A stretch of DNA of 64,000 nucleotides from positions 131,149,277 through 131,213,276 of the forward strand of contig CATIUR010000005.1 in the NCBI GenBank assembly GCA_949592205.1, read 5' to 3'. A program made the translations under genes and the position numbers. The notes beneath the pieces are model-generated. The model saw only the letters and a program-made list of their open reading frames with translations, was not told the DNA's origin and searched no databases. Shown here one piece after another: positions 1-12,679 of this stretch (position 1 is the first letter of the stretch; each line of letters starts with the position of its first letter). Origin of the DNA: Helichrysum umbraculigerum. Its lineage: Eukaryota; Streptophyta; Magnoliopsida; Asterales; Asteraceae.

Positions 1-535
1 ATCTACAATCTGGTTATCGTCAATTACGTGTTCGTGACATCGACATCCCAAAGACTGCCTTTCAAACTTACTATGGGCATTACGAGTTCCAAGTGATGCC
101 ATTCGGGTTAACAAACGCACCGGCTGTATTCATGGATCTTATGAACTGAGTGTGCAAACCATATCTCGACAAGTTTGTCATCGTCTTCATCGATGACATT
201 CTCATCTACTCGCGCAATGAATAGGAACACGTGCAACATCTCAAAACCATTCTAGAACTTCTTAGACACGAAGAGTTATATGCTAAATTCTCCAAGTGTG
301 AGTTCTGGATGCAAACCGTACAATTCCTTGGTCATGTGATTGACAGTCAAGGAATTCACGTGGATCCATCAAAGATTAAGGCTATCAAGTGCTGGCAAGC
401 ACCGACAACGCCGACTGAAGTACGCCAATTTCTTAGGACTGTCTGGTTACTATCGACGCTTCATAGAGAATTTCTCAAAAATAGCCCAACCTCTCACGAC
501 ACTGACTCAAAAGGAAAAGAAGTTCAACTGAACTG
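1..535 (+). pseudogene. Element A: reverse transcriptase C-terminal fragment (Ty3/gypsy, Tekay-like)
   Basis: The window opens inside a retrotransposon pol gene. Conceptual translation shows the palm of a Ty3/gypsy reverse transcriptase: the PFGLTNAPAVFMDLMN block, then FVIVFIDDILIYS with the catalytic FIDD box, then the thumb/connection block (KFSKCEFW, VQFLGHVI). The frame is broken by a TGA just after LMN, a TAG just before EHVQHL and a frameshift near 435 (the VRQFL / GLSGYYRRF join). Upstream domains lie outside the window. It is closely similar in motif layout to the pol of element F at 59-63 kb, but far more decayed. It cannot make an enzyme. Confidence 0.9.
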
Positions 536-539
536 ATAA

Positions 540-963
540 ACTATAGTAAGAATTTCAACTATTGAAACACAAGCTTTGCAGTGCACCGATTCTATCATTA
601 CCCGAAGGCAACGATGACTTCGTGGTATACTGCGATGCCTCACACCAAGGTCTTGGTTGCGTGTTGATGCAACGGGATAAGATTATTTCCTACGCCTCCT
701 GACAACTCAAGGTTCATGGGAAGAACTACACGACTCATGATCTCAAACTAGGAGCCGTAGTGTTTGCACTCAAAATCTAGAGACACTATCTGTATGGCAC
801 AAAATGTACCATCTTCACCGATCATAAAAGCCTTCAGCATATATTCGATCAGAAGGATCTCAACATGAGGTAACGTCGTTGGGTTGAGTTGCTCACCGAT
901 TATGATTACGAGATCAAATACCATCCGGGCAAAGCAAATGTTGTTGCCGACTCCCTCAGTCAA
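540..963 (+). pseudogene. Element A: RNase H fragment
   Basis: This continues the same decayed pol. The RNase H core FVVYCDASHQGLG (first catalytic Asp) and the downstream FTDHKSLQHIF block are readable, followed by the connection to integrase (YHPGKANVVADSLS). At least three in-frame stops occur (in the YAS/QLK, LKI/RHY and NMR/RRW joins), several of them one C-to-T change from a sense codon. It is non-functional. Confidence 0.85.
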
Positions 964-1002
964 AAAGAACGTTCAAAACCACTTCGAGTCTGAGCCCTCG
1001 GC

Positions 1003-2496
1003 ATGATCATTCATAATGACTTCATCATTCAAATCCTCACCGCTCAACTTGAAGCATTGAAACCCGAAAATCTGAAAAATGAGGCTTTGCGCAACATAGA
1101 GAAACAGTTCGAAACCAAACCCAACGGGGTCAAGTACTTCGCGAACTGGATCTGGTTGCCCTACTTCGGAAACCTTCGAGACTTGGTGATGGATGAAGCT
1201 CACAAGTCCAAATACTCTATACATCCTGGATCGGATAAGATGTATCATGGCATCAAGGGATTGTATTGGTGGCCAAACATGAAAGCAGAGATTGCCACGT
1301 ACGTCAACAAATGCCTCACATGCTCTAACATCAAGGCGGAACATCAGAAGCCTTACGGCCTACTCCAACAACCGGACATCCCTTAATGGAAATGGGAGCA
1401 AATTGCTATGGATTTCATCACTAAACTCCCAAAAATATCAAGCGGTTGCGATGCCATTTGGGTTATCGTGGATCGGCTTACCAAAACTGCTCATTTCCTT
1501 GCCATCAAGGAAACCGACAAAATGGAACGTCTCACATGAATCTATTTGAAGGAGATCGTATCTCGACATGGTGTTCCAATCTCAATGATCTCTGATAGAG
1601 ATAGTCGTTTCACTTCTCAGTTCTGGAGATCATTGCAAAAATCCTTAGGTAATCGTCTGGATATGAGTACAACCTATCATCCACAAACCGATGGCCAAAG
1701 TGAAAGGACAATTCAAACACTGGAAGATATGCTACACGCCTGCGTAATTGACTTCGGTGCAAATTGGTAACATCATCTGCCATTGTGCGAATTCTCGTAC
1801 AACAATAGCTATCATACCAGCATTGGAGCTGCGCCATTCGAGGCACTGTACGGTCATAAGTGTCGGTCGCCTATCTGTTGGACCGAAGTGGGAGACAGCC
1901 AACTCACTGGTCCTGAAATCATTCATGAAACCACCGAGAATATCGTTGGTATCCAGCAACGGCTAAAGGCCGCACGTGATCGTCAGAAGAGTTATGCTAA
2001 CGTGAGACGAAAGCATCTCGAGTTCCAGGTTGGGAATCAAGTATTACTCAAAGTATCACCTTGGAAAGGTGTCATCTACTTCGGCAAACGTGGAAAGCTA
2101 AATCCTAGATACGTTGGACCTTTTGAGATCCTTGAAAGGATTGGTCCAGTCGCATATCGATTACAACTACCTCCCGAGCTTAGTAACGTGCATCCCACAT
2201 TCCACATTTCTAATCTTAAGAAATACCTGTCCGATGAGACATTCATTATCCGCTCGAGGAGATTAAAATCGACGACAGACTTCATTTTGTCGAGACACCA
2301 GTGGAGATCATGGACCGTGAGGTCAAACAACTTAAGCAAAGTCGTATCCCTATCGTCAGATTCGGTGGAATTCGCGACGTGGTCCGGAATTCACCTGGGA
2401 ACGGGAAGACAAAATGCGACTCAAATACCCACATCTTTTCACAGACTCTCCTCACACGACAACTCAGAGCTAAATTTTGGGACGAAATTTTCTTAA
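1003..2496 (+). pseudogene. Element A: integrase with chromodomain-like C-terminus, degraded
   Basis: Integrase features in order are the zinc-binding region (HPGSDKMYHGIKGLYWWP, then CLTCSNIKAEHQ), the catalytic core (AMDFITKLP, VIVDRLTKTAHF, ISDRDSRFTSQFW, YHPQTDGQSERTIQTLEDML) and a C-terminal segment (VSPWKGVIYFGKRGKLNPRYVGPF). A chromodomain-like tail survives in another frame near 2300-2450. Stops interrupt it near 1384, 1537 and 1768, and a frameshift near 2250 separates the tail. The GTKFS end of pol sits directly before the polypurine tract, as expected for the Tekay/Del lineage. Confidence 0.88.
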
Positions 2497-2506
2497 CAAG
2501 GGAGAA
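2495..2506 (+). other. Polypurine tract of element A
   Basis: AACAAGGGAGAA lies immediately upstream of the LTR start TGTGACACCC and is the presumed primer for plus-strand DNA synthesis. The same motif precedes the 3' LTR of element C. Confidence 0.8.
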
Positions 2507-5228
2507 TGTGACACCCGACCAATTAGGGCTAGTAATTAGTGCCTAATCATAGTACTAATACATGTAATTAGGATTAATTATGTGTATCATTATGTGTATC
2601 GATATATTATTATATATAAACACACGTATGCGATTTGATTAAATCGTACATTTACATATTCGGATGAATTCCGACATCATAAATATGGACGTTGGTGAAC
2701 AAAATATTACATAATATGAAATTATTTAATAAACTCATAAATTCATAAATATTATGTTGATAATATTTAACAAATCAATTGTATCGTATTAAGTAACCCG
2801 TACATTACAAAAACGCGCGGAACGCGCCCGACAATCAAATGCGAACCGAAATATATTTTATAACTTTAAAATATATCATTTCAAGTAAGACTTTCATTGA
2901 AAATATCGTAGTTAAAAACGATAAGAAAAACGTCTAGTTTAAAGGTTACGCGATTTAACCGAATAACGAAAAATAACTGGTAAACGACCTAAATACGTAA
3001 ACACAGTCTAAGAATACAATTTAAATCACAAATCCCCTCATATGGGACCCCCCAAAACCAGCCCATGTGGTCACCACCCACATGAACCAATGAGACCTCA
3101 TGCAAACTCATGATCATTCTTCTTTTAGTTACACCAACAATACACTTGATTCAATTTCATTTTTCTCTCAAAAATCACCAACACACTCTCTCAATAATTC
3201 TGGAAATAACTCAGCCCATTCTCCACCCATAAACCACCACAAGACTATAATCAACCACCACTAAACACCACAATCTTGAAGAAGAAAGGAGGCTCAAGTT
3301 TCATCATCATCTACACCTATCTTCCTTGTTCTCCATTTTCTTGGTATGAGTCACCTAAAACCTTCATAAATCTGATTGCATGTTGTTTATTTATATGTTA
3401 TCTTGTTCATCTAACACTATTATGTCCAAAAGAATGGTTAAAATACGTTTTTACAACACATACATAAAAACACAGAATCTGTCTTCAAAAACTCAGTCCA
3501 CCAAAATGGCCATATCTAGAGTTCTAGGAAGAGTTAGACAACGAATTTTTTTTAAAAGTTGCGTATTGAAAAGAGCTACAACTTTCGTGTTTTACACTTT
3601 TTCCAGATCCGTACGTATTTTTGGTTATAAACTGATCTTTGCGACTGGTCTGCATGTGTTCGAAAACCGAGTACGGTTCTTTCGCGAATTTATTTACCCA
3701 TCTATATGAACTCGATAATTGTTGGAATAATCACGTTAGGTTCTGGACACACACATGAACATCTGGTAAAAATCTTGGAATCTAATTCGGACTAGAACAC
3801 GTTAAAATCGAGTGGCGGAATGAACCGACATAAACCGAAAAACACATTTTGGGACTGTTTTTGACATAAACATAAAACCGATACTTCGGGCCGACCATAA
3901 AACGTACCGACAACTTTATAAGTCTTAGTTAACTATTTTAAGACTTGTGTAAAAGTTTCGGGTCAAACCGAACACGTTTTACCAAGTCAACCGAAACGAG
4001 CCTCGGTACGAAAAACGTAAAACGAAATGTAAAACTTTAGATTATGGCTCGAAACAATTGTTTTATGTGTTTTACTATGAAACTTGAACAAAAACGATGC
4101 TACGATATTTACGGATAACGATACATGTGTTGAAACACTTAAACAAATATGTATACTTTTACAAGTCAATAAACGAAACTAACATAATAATAATACTTTG
4201 GGAATTATTATTACAAACCACCATCAACGGGCCGTACATGTTTTCAAAACTCAAACAAAACAATCAAACATTGGACATAACTAGTTGATGGACAACTAGC
4301 ATAGATGTTCTGTTGAGACATCTAATCATTAAAACCTTGCGCGTTTAGGACGCCCAGCAGGTTTCGATCGTTGGAGACGACATCATTTCCCTTGTACACC
4401 ATCATTAGTGCTAGATAGCATCTCATCAGACTCAGGTGAGTTTCATAGCCCCTGTTTTACTGTTTTTACTCTAGGGGTGAGAATACATGCCTGTTTTGTT
4501 TTACATGTGAACGCAAGTATCAAATATCGCTATATTCTGCATGAGTTAATAATCTAATCATCATAAGTCCTCATTAGCATAGTTTGGTAATACTTTGTAG
4601 CATGAATGTTAGTGTATGGTACCATATGGGACTGACAATCCCCGTCCGGGTCAGCAAGCACTGACTGGTCAAAACGGACGCATTATCATTTGTTCATACG
4701 TGTGTTGATTAGGCATACGCATAGAGGCACTCTCGCTCAGGCACTTAATTGTGATCCTGACACCTCAGTTAAGCTCAGACTATGTGCTCATGGCAGTTAT
4801 ATACATCATTTATTATTTATTTATTTGCTTAATTGCAAATCATCATACTTAAATCTTGCGGTTCATACATTATACTTTATCATTAAACCTGTGAGCTCAC
4901 CAGCTTTTAGCTGATCATTTTAGCGTGTATTCTCAGGTTCGCAGCAGCCGTAGGTCTGCTCACACATGATGCCCATTAGCTCGAGTCTCATGCAAACATC
5001 AAGAGATTATCATGCATTACTATGTTTTGTATAAATTAGTAATGACATAGAATCTCTTACATCAATTCGAGTTTTTGTAAACTATTATAACAGTGTAAGA
5101 CTTTCATAATATCAATGTATTGTAAACGACGCATATAGAGTCGTTCATTATATCTTATGTGCTGTTTATATTTGATTAGTCGCGCCCCGACCCGAATCGC
5201 TTCCGCATCATAATTTCGGGGTGCGACA
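2507..5228 (+). repeat. 3' LTR of element A (about 2.7 kb)
   Basis: It begins TGTGACACCC right after the polypurine tract and ends GGGGTGCGACA, giving matched inverted termini (TGT...ACA). It contains leader-like motifs shared with the LTR of element C: a CAGACTCAGGTGAG splice-donor-like block near 4428, the GGGACTGACAATCCCCG block near 4628 and a conserved 3' block near 4935-5060. The partner 5' LTR is outside the window. The base after the LTR (5229) continues the reading frame of element D, so A probably inserted into D. No genes are seen inside. Confidence 0.82.
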
Positions 5229-5525
5229 GATAAGCTCCGCTTTCTTGGCATCTTCTGCATTCAATATCTCATGTAATCGATTTATCACAAAAGTGACAAC
5301 ATCGTGTAGAGATATATTTTTAACAATGATGGGTTGATTACGCCTGCTTTCGTCCCTAGCGATGTACCGAAGCTCTTCGATTATCAATTTGAGATGATGT
5401 TCCAGAGTAGACATGATGATAAATCGATTACTTTCCTTGGTACTCAGGTGATCTTTCTCAGCTAGTAGGTCAAGGAATGCCCGTAGATTTCCCATTACCA
5501 TGAAGTCAGCATCTTCGATATTTCT
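5229..5525 (-). pseudogene. Element D: C-terminal extension of the gag-protease protein after a TGA
   Basis: This is the same reading frame as the 5526-8310 coding region, separated from it by one TGA at 5526-5528. It encodes a predicted mostly helical region (VMGNLRAFLDLLAEKDH, LIIEELRYIARDESRR) and is truncated at 5229 by the LTR end of element A. Together with the last ~80 residues before the TGA it resembles the protein of element E. No function is known to me. Confidence 0.6.
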
Positions 5526-8310
5526 TCATATAGCACCCAACATTTCCATTTGTTTTATGGAATATGGGAATGCAGAACCCATGAGAACATCATACACCTT
5601 GCGGTATACTTGTTTTCGTTCAATGTAGAATAGAAGTTCTTCTGAGTTATCCCTTTCTTCCTTGAGCTGAGATTTGAGTTCATCGGCAAATGTTCTGATG
5701 CAGTGCCTAAGGTTGAGCGGATCTTGGGTTCCGTTGCTAGTGAGATAGATATCGGATGCTGGTTCAATAACCGCTATCAGCCATTTTTGATGCAGAGAGT
5801 AGTCACTGGTAGAATTTCTGATAGCTGATGTTATGAGGTGAGGGTTATCATCATAACGTTCTATCACAGAAATCATCTGCTCATGAGTAGAAACGATTGG
5901 GATACTGATGATTTCTGAGTCACAATCCGTAGTATGAATATCAAGCTTATGTAGATCAGGGAGCTCAACTATGTCAGGTGGTGACTGAGATTCGTTAGTG
6001 AACTTGGATGTCAGATCAGAAGATAGTTTTGGAGTGTCTCTCATGTTACGCGAATCAGAATAATCAGACCCAGATATACCTCCTATCTCAAACTGTGTTT
6101 GAGGTTCGGACAAAACAAGGGTTTGAATCCCTTGAGGAGATATAGGTGGTTGTAAGCTAGTTGTTCTGCTTGCTTTTAAGTCAGAGATCTTCTTCAGATT
6201 GCGTAAAAGAGTCTGTTCGATGTCTTCTAGAGGGTGAATGAGTGGTCTTGTTGGATCCAAGAAAGGATTGACCATTCCTTCGAGGGTATAAGCAAAAGTA
6301 TCATCGGCAAGAGGCTCCTCTTCTTCCTTCATCTCTTTTTCCTGCTCAGCTGCTGGTTCAGAGGTCTCGTCATCCGATGTGACTTGGCTAATAGAGACAG
6401 TAAATAGCTCATTATTCTCAATCGAAGCACGGTCGGTCTTATCGATCTTGAATGTGATGCTTTCTCCGTGAGCGCGCAAGGTGATCGTATGAGAGTGTAC
6501 GTCGATGACTGCTCTGGCTGTGTTCATAAAAGGTCTACCTAGGATTATAGGGATGTTTACATCTTCCTGAATATCCATAACCACAAAGTCAGTTGGGAAA
6601 AATAACTTGTCAACCTTAACCATGATGTTCGCAGCTATTCCCTTAGGATATCTAATGGATTGGTCAGCTAGCTGGACACTCATTTTAGTGGGTTTTAAGT
6701 CTCCTAATTCTAGCCTTTTATAGAGTGAATGTGGCATGAGGTTAATACTTGCTCCTAGATCGGCTAGAGAGCGAATATCACCGGATTTGTTGATAGAGCA
6801 AGGAAGGGTAAAACGTCCGGTATCTCCTAGTTTTTCCGGTAGACGATTTTGGAGGATAGCTGAACATTCAGCGTTCAGTGAGAGATTAGGCACTTCGGGT
6901 ACCTTGTCTCTGGTCGACATGAGTCTCCTAACATATTTGGCGTATTTGAAAGATTTGACTTCGTTAGGTTGTTGCTTGAGACGTTCTGGAAATGGTACCC
7001 GCACCTTTTTAGAAGTAGGAGTAGACTTTTTCTCAACTGTCTGTGTGATAGGAGATTGTTCTTTCACCGGAGAAAGAACTGAAGGTTGGCTCGGTGCCAC
7101 CTTGAAGTCTTGGTTGGTTATTTGGTTGGCTTCTTCGGTGAAGGTGTTACTAGGAAGACTACCCTGTGGTCTAGTGTCGATACGTTCTGCTAGTCGGCCT
7201 ATTTGGGTCACAAGACTATTCAGTAAGGTTAGCTGTTCTCTTAAGAAGAGATCAACTTGGTCTTGTGTAGCCGTAATCGTTTGGATGATTTGAGTGAGGG
7301 TGTCGTCTAGACTAGTAATTGGTCTGGTAGGTTCAGAAGGTTGGGCTATCTCAGGTGCGGTTCCAGAAAGCAACAGTGGTTGGTTATGACCGAGTTGAGG
7401 TTGTTGTTGGTAGGTTGGGTATTGGTTGGGTGGTTGAATTGGTAGGTATTGGTGGGTTCGAGGAGGAGAGGTTTGAGTAAAATCAGGTGGACGAGGGTGA
7501 GTTTGGAACTGGTCATAGTAGGCTGTGTCATCAACAGGGTTCGTGGCTTGTAGATTAGTATAGTTCCGGCAGGACTGAATATGGTAGACCTGTTGAGGAG
7601 GTTTCTTCAGCTTTCCTATTTCCTCGGTCAGTGTTCCGATGTGTTCCATAAGAGATTTGATCGCCTCAGTTTGCACGGGATTGGGAAGGGCAAGCGGTGC
7701 CGTTGATGAGGAATGCTCATCAGTGTTCCAATCGTTGTGATTCATGGTCATGCTCTCAATCAGGTTCCAAGCTTCGTCGTCCGTGCAACGCGTGAAGTTT
7801 CCTTGAGCAGCGGTATCGAGTATTGGCTTGTGGTGTGGTGCAAGACCATTGTAGAATGTGCATAACAGGGTTGATCGTTCGATTTGATGGTTAGGACATC
7901 TTTTAAGCAACCTCTGAAATCTTTCCCACGCATTGTAGATTGATTCATCTTGAAACTGTCGGAAGTTTAAGATGTCTTTCTTCAACTTGATTCGTTTAGA
8001 TGGGGGAAAGTATTTTGTTAAGAACTCAGTTTTCATTTCCGCCCATGAGGAGATAGAGTCGGTCTCTAGTTCCTCGAACCATGTTTGTGCATGTGCAGAA
8101 AGAGAGTAGGGGAACAGATATAGTCGGATTGTATCTTGCTCAACCCCATTTTGCTTGAAAGAGTCAGATAGGGTGATGAATTTTTTTAGATGGGAGTAAG
8201 GGTCATCGTTCGGTAGTCCATGGAATTGGCAGCGATTCGAGATCAGCTGCACTACGTCGTGTTTGAGTTCGAATGAAGCTCCTTCAGTCTCCGGGTAGCG
8301 TATGGGTCCT
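5526..8310 (-). pseudogene. Element D: gag-protease polyprotein (Athila/Tat-like), split by element B
   Basis: A long open frame (908 codons from the first internal Met at 8252; open to 8310, where element B interrupts it). Counting from 8252, residues ~15-125 are a retrotransposon gag/capsid domain (AQTWFEEL, FLTKYFPPSKRIKLKK, WERFQRLLKRCPNH). Residues ~190-440 are proline/glutamine-rich linker. Residues ~490-610 are a retropepsin-like protease with ADLGASINLMP (catalytic Asp ~498) and IILGRPFMNTA; DLGAS replaces the classic DSGA, as is usual in Athila/Tat elements. The last ~80 residues contain the motif FPYSIKQMEML, shared with element E. No CCHC knuckle is seen. The gag N-terminus lies across element B at 16243-16445, and removing B plus one target-site copy makes the frame continuous. 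Confidence 0.85.
8306..8310. repeat. Target-site duplication of element B, left copy (GTCCT)
   Basis: GTCCT directly precedes the LTR start TGATAAACG and is repeated at 16238-16242 after the 3' LTR. Five bp is the size made by Ty3/gypsy integrases. Confidence 0.9.
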
Positions 8311-8774
8311 TGATAAACGCCAAAATGTACTAAATTATAGTACTAATTACCCCCGTGATTGATAGGTTTCTAATGCATTTTGTATGAATAAGATACTTAT
8401 TTCGTTCATATTTGCATTTAGGAGTTTAAATGGAGCTTGGATCGAAAAGGAACGGAAAATGAGCTTATTTGGAAGAAAAGTTACTAAAAGAATAAAACAT
8501 TGGACAAGAAAAGATTGGATCGAGGAAAAGAAGCTAAGAGAGTGAAGATATGCAATATTGGATTGGAATAAGTGTAAATGAAGCTCGAATCGGAAAGAGA
8601 ATGAAAGATGAGCTGAAAATGAAGAAAAGTGTAAAAGCTGAGTTTTCGGCTATGCGTTAGTATTTTGGCCATAACTTCTTCATACGAACTCCGTTTGGGG
8701 TGATTCAACTTGGAGAATTTAGCTAACAAACAGGGCTACAACTTTCATTTTTTGGCCGTGGGCTAGTTTTGCAA

Positions 8775-8901
8775 TCCATACGGCGTATGGATTAATCCAT
8801 ACGGCGTATGGATTGAAAACTGGGCCAAACTTGTTATCGCGGGCTGGACTTTTTGGGCTTTTACATCCATACGCCGTATGGAATTCCATATGCCGTATGG
8901 A
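8775..8901. repeat. Palindrome cluster in element B LTR
   Basis: Four copies of CCATAC-GGC-GTATGG (two with GGC and two with GCC centre, one mildly altered). Arms of six bases flank a three-base centre, so each copy can fold into a small hairpin. The copy in the 3' LTR (14965-15091) has several C-to-T or G-to-A type changes. Confidence 0.85.
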
Positions 8902-9988
8902 AGACTTTTTCAGCATTTTAAGTCCAATTTTAGGGTTTTCACTTCATAACTTCACACAAACCAAAACCATTCGACCAGAGACGATTAGAGGGGGTTTTTC
9001 CCTCATTTCGGGGCATTTTGAAGGTAGAAAGCAAGAAGATTTGAAGCCCTTTCAATTGTTCAATCATTCTTTCGATTTCTCGGTTCGAATACGTTTCTTC
9101 CTTTCATTTGATTATGATTATGGGTTCGTTTTTGATTCTGATTTTTAGTAATATTATGATTGGCTAAATCTTATATGTATTTGCTTGGATGATGATACTT
9201 AGATTACAGATTGATTATTGAATTGCGGATTTGATTGGATTTATTGAATGTTTATGTGTTTATTTGATGAACCTTGGTTATCGAATGATTAATAGCAATT
9301 ACCTAACGTGGTTTTATGATTAATTGAGATTGATTTCTACTTAATTGTAAGATTATTGATGATTGTTGATTTCAATTGACGATTGTTGCTGAATATATTG
9401 AGTTTGACGGGTTATGGTTAATAATTGGTAATGATCATTGATGAACAAGATAACTTTCATTAGTTATAGACTTTGTTGATTCAAGTCAAGAAAATAAATC
9501 ACATAGACGGTGTTGGTTTAATTTAGAATACAATTTGGTAGGCAACGTTAAATTGAACTGTTAGCGTGTTGAAAACAACTTTGTGTCTTTCTTAATTGTG
9601 TTTATATCAATTTATCTTGTAAGGAAGATTGGTAATATTTGTCAAATCACCAATAAATCCATATGTTAGCAATTCAATAAAATGATTTCCGGACTCTAAG
9701 GAAAGTAATCCAAGCAAATGCATTTCTTCTATCATTTGAATCAAGTAATTTTATTTGATTAATTGTTTATTAATTATTTTCTTTTAAGTTTTATTTAAAC
9801 AATCACTTTTCATAATTGTTAGTCAATTGTTCGATCGGAACTAAAACGCCCCCCAAAATTTACTGTTTTAATTATTTGTATTAATTTCCAATTTATTTAA
9901 TATTGACATCCGTTCCTCGTGTTCGACTAGGACTTACCAAGTCTATACTAACATTCGATCGGGTATTCTTGCCTGGTTGTGTGAGAAG

Positions 9989-9999
9989 TATATATAAGG
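9989..9999 (+). promoter_or_regulatory. TATA-like box near the 3' end of the element B LTR
   Basis: TATATATAAGG lies about 50 bp before the LTR end and is conserved in the other LTR. It could be the core promoter with a very short R-U5, but the sequence alone cannot place the transcription start. Confidence 0.35.
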
Positions 10000-10052
10000 T
10001 ATTTCCATTTTATAAATTAATAAACTAGACGCTTTCACACGCACCAAGTCTT

Positions 10053-10070
10053 TGGCGCCGCTGCCGGGGA
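10053..10070 (+). other. Primer binding site of element B (tRNA-Asp type)
   Basis: TGGCGCCGCTGCCGGGGA sits six bases after the 5' LTR and matches the primer site known for Athila-type elements (tRNA-Asp 3' end). Confidence 0.88.
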
Positions 10071-10297
10071 GCGGTTTGATTCAATTTGATAAATTGGAAT
10101 TTGTTTTCTGTATATTATTAGTTTGAATTTAGTTTTGTTTTCCTGTTTATTTGTATTATCTTGTGTTAGAGATTAGTTGATAAGTTGTTTTATATTTAAG
10201 AGTTTTGTTCTACCCTTCGTATTTGGAGAACGATTTCGGAGAATATTTACGATCTCTCTTTGAACCACCCATCGATCAATCGGAACCAGATTTAGAA

Positions 10298-10699
10298 ATG
10301 GCTGACAACATCGCCAACATGACTCTCAAGGAATAATCGAGCAGAAGGCGTAGCGACATTGGCTCAGGAGTAGTGAGGCCTGCGATTGCAGAAAACGTTG
10401 AGTTCGAGATAAAGGGACAATTCCTAAAGGAGCTTAGGGAAAACCCGTTTCGAGGAGATGAGAATGAAGATGCTAACGAGCACGTGGAGAGAATAGTGGA
10501 GATCGCCGATATGTTCAACATCCCTAACGTTACATGTGATCAAGTCATGCTCCGAGTGTTTCCAAGAACACTCAAGGGAGCCGCGAAAAGATGGATTACT
10601 AATGAACCAGCTGGATCCATCACCACGTGGGAAGATCTCCGCACAAAGTTTCTAATGATGTACTTCCCGCCATCCAAAACGTCGAAGATGATCAACTAG
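10298..10699 (+). pseudogene. Element B: gag N-terminal part with two nonsense codons
   Basis: Probable gag start at ATG 10298 (MADNIANMTLKE), with an in-frame TAA at 10334-10336, then an open gag/capsid region (FEIKGQFLKELRENPFRG, FPRTLKGAAKRWI, FLMMYFPPSKTSKM) up to a TAG at 10697-10699. Both stops are one C-to-T change from a glutamine codon. The frame is identical to that of 10700-13144. Confidence 0.85.
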
Positions 10700-12679
10700 A
10701 TTCGAAACTTCAAGCAAGACTTTGACGAGTCACTGCACCAAGCGTGGGAAAGGTACCAGGACTTGATGCATAAATGTCCACAGCACGACCTAAACGACCA
10801 GCAAATTATAATGGTATTCTACAGGGGAGTGGATCGTGCTACAAGACAGCAATTAGATGCTCAAGGACATATCCCGAAGAAGATTCCTAGGGACGCCTTA
10901 GCAGCTATTCGCGACCAAGCAAAGCATTCTCGGTTATGGGATGATGGTTCCTCTAGGAGAAAGAGGTCAATTAGCAATGACGATGGACTAGCCGTCATAA
11001 CTACTAAGCTGGACAGCATGGGAAGAGACATAAAAAAGGTGACTGAGACTGTCCATGCAATCCAATTAGGGTGTGACAACTGTGGAGGAACACATTTAAT
11101 CAAGGATTGTCCCGAAATGAATTCTGTAGAAGTGAGAGAGGAAGTTAAATGTGTGGAAACTCACGGAACTTACTGCCAAGGTAGTGGGGAATTTTTCCTA
11201 AGACCATACCAGGAAGGAGGTCGCCAGTTCCGCCAGACTCAGCCAGGTCTTTTCACTAAGGAACAACCCTCAGCAACCTCCCCCGAGAAGAAATCCAATT
11301 TGGAAGAAATGATGGGGAAGTTTTTGACTGCTAACGAGAAGTTTATTGCTAAGTCTGGACAGCGGATGGACGCCATTGAAGCATTAGTTCGGAATCAAGG
11401 AGCGGCGATCAAGAAAATTGAGGGAACCATTTCCAACATAGCTAAGGTTCACCAACATAGAGTGCCGGGAACTTTACCAGGATGCACCGAAACCAACCCA
11501 CGAGATCACGCAAAGGTAGTGACTACCAGAAGTGGAAAGGTTCATGAAAACCTTAAGTTTCAAAAGAATCATGAGTCGAAGCTTTTGCCTGAAAAGGAGA
11601 AGGAAGCTGGGGTTGCAAAAAATTCAAGGGTGGACACAAAAGCTGATCAAATTGCTAAGGATAAACAATATGCGAAGGATCATGCACCACCCCCACCTTA
11701 CCTAGCAGCTTTGAGGCGAGGAAAAGATGAAGCTCATTATCACCAATTTTTAGAGAATCTGAAGCAGCTTCATATTAACATTCCGTTTGTGGAAGCCATT
11801 GCCCAAATGCCTAAGTATGTGAAATACTTGAAGGAGCTCTTGACTAATAAGAGTAAATTGGCAGAAGAAGCTACGGTGATGATGAATGAGCGATGCTCAG
11901 CCGTGATGCAAAACAAGTTGCCACCAAAAATGAAGGATCCAGGGAGTATCACTATACCCTGTCGAATTGGTAATTTGGACATTGCGAATGCACTAACAGA
12001 TCTTGGGGCTAGCATATCTATTATGCCTTATACTATGTACGCTAGACTTGGGCTAGGAAAACCTAAGTCCATCCGAATGTGCATCGAGTTGGCTGATCAC
12101 TCTGTTCAATACCCCAAAGGGATGGTTGAGAACGTTTTAGTCAAGGTTGATAAGTTTGTGTTTCCCTGTGACTTTGTGATTCTCGACATGGTAGAGGATC
12201 CTAAGGTGCCGATTATTCTAAGTAGACACTTCCTTGCCACTTTCAGAGCATTGATCGATGTTTTTGATAGGAAAATAACCATGAGATTGGGGGATGAGAA
12301 GGTTGTATTTAATGTGAATGAATCTATGCAATATCCGGAATCAGTGGATGAGACTTGTTACTTTGCTAGCATGAGAGAATTATCTAAGGTTGACGAGAGT
12401 TTGCAAAGTTTGAAGGATGACGAAGATTTAGACCCAATGATTCTTGAAGGATGGACGGGAAGCCTCGAGGAAATCCGTGACATCGAAGAATTCAATAAAT
12501 TGCTCGAGGAGATAGAGACAACTTGCGATGAGGAGTTGGAGAATGAGGGCGTCAAGCTAAAGGAGAGTAAAGAGTCAATCTTGACAAATGGAATCTCGAT
12601 CAAAACGGAGACGCGAATTCTAAGTCATTGTCACAATGGTCCTACTAGAGGGCATAAGGGACCTAATTACACGTCATGA
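10700..12679 (+). pseudogene. Element B: gag-nucleocapsid-protease
   Basis: Continues the gag frame after the TAG; the open part from Met 10763 is 638 codons. It shows the rest of capsid (WERYQDLMHKCPQHDLNDQQI), a zinc knuckle CDNCGGTHLIKDC, a long charged linker and a retropepsin-like domain (LTDLGASISIMPYTMY; the usual ILGRPFL is changed to ILSRHFL). The final ~25 residues (HCHNGPTRGHKGPNYT) are not protease but the zinc-binding H-C motif that normally opens integrase, so reverse transcriptase and RNase H have been removed between them. It ends at TGA 12677-12679. Confidence 0.87.

Larger units (their letters stand above)
8311..10046 (+). repeat. 5' LTR of element B
   Basis: 1,736 bp, TGATAAACG...CGCACCA. 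It matches 14501-16237, which ends CGCATCA. It contains four copies of a palindromic CCATACGGCGTATGG-type motif at 8775-8901 and a TATATATAAGG box at 9989-9999. Confidence 0.93.

Noticed and set aside
6736..7293. 185-codon plus-strand frame
   Set aside because: It is antisense to the protease and linker of element D and shows no motif of its own.
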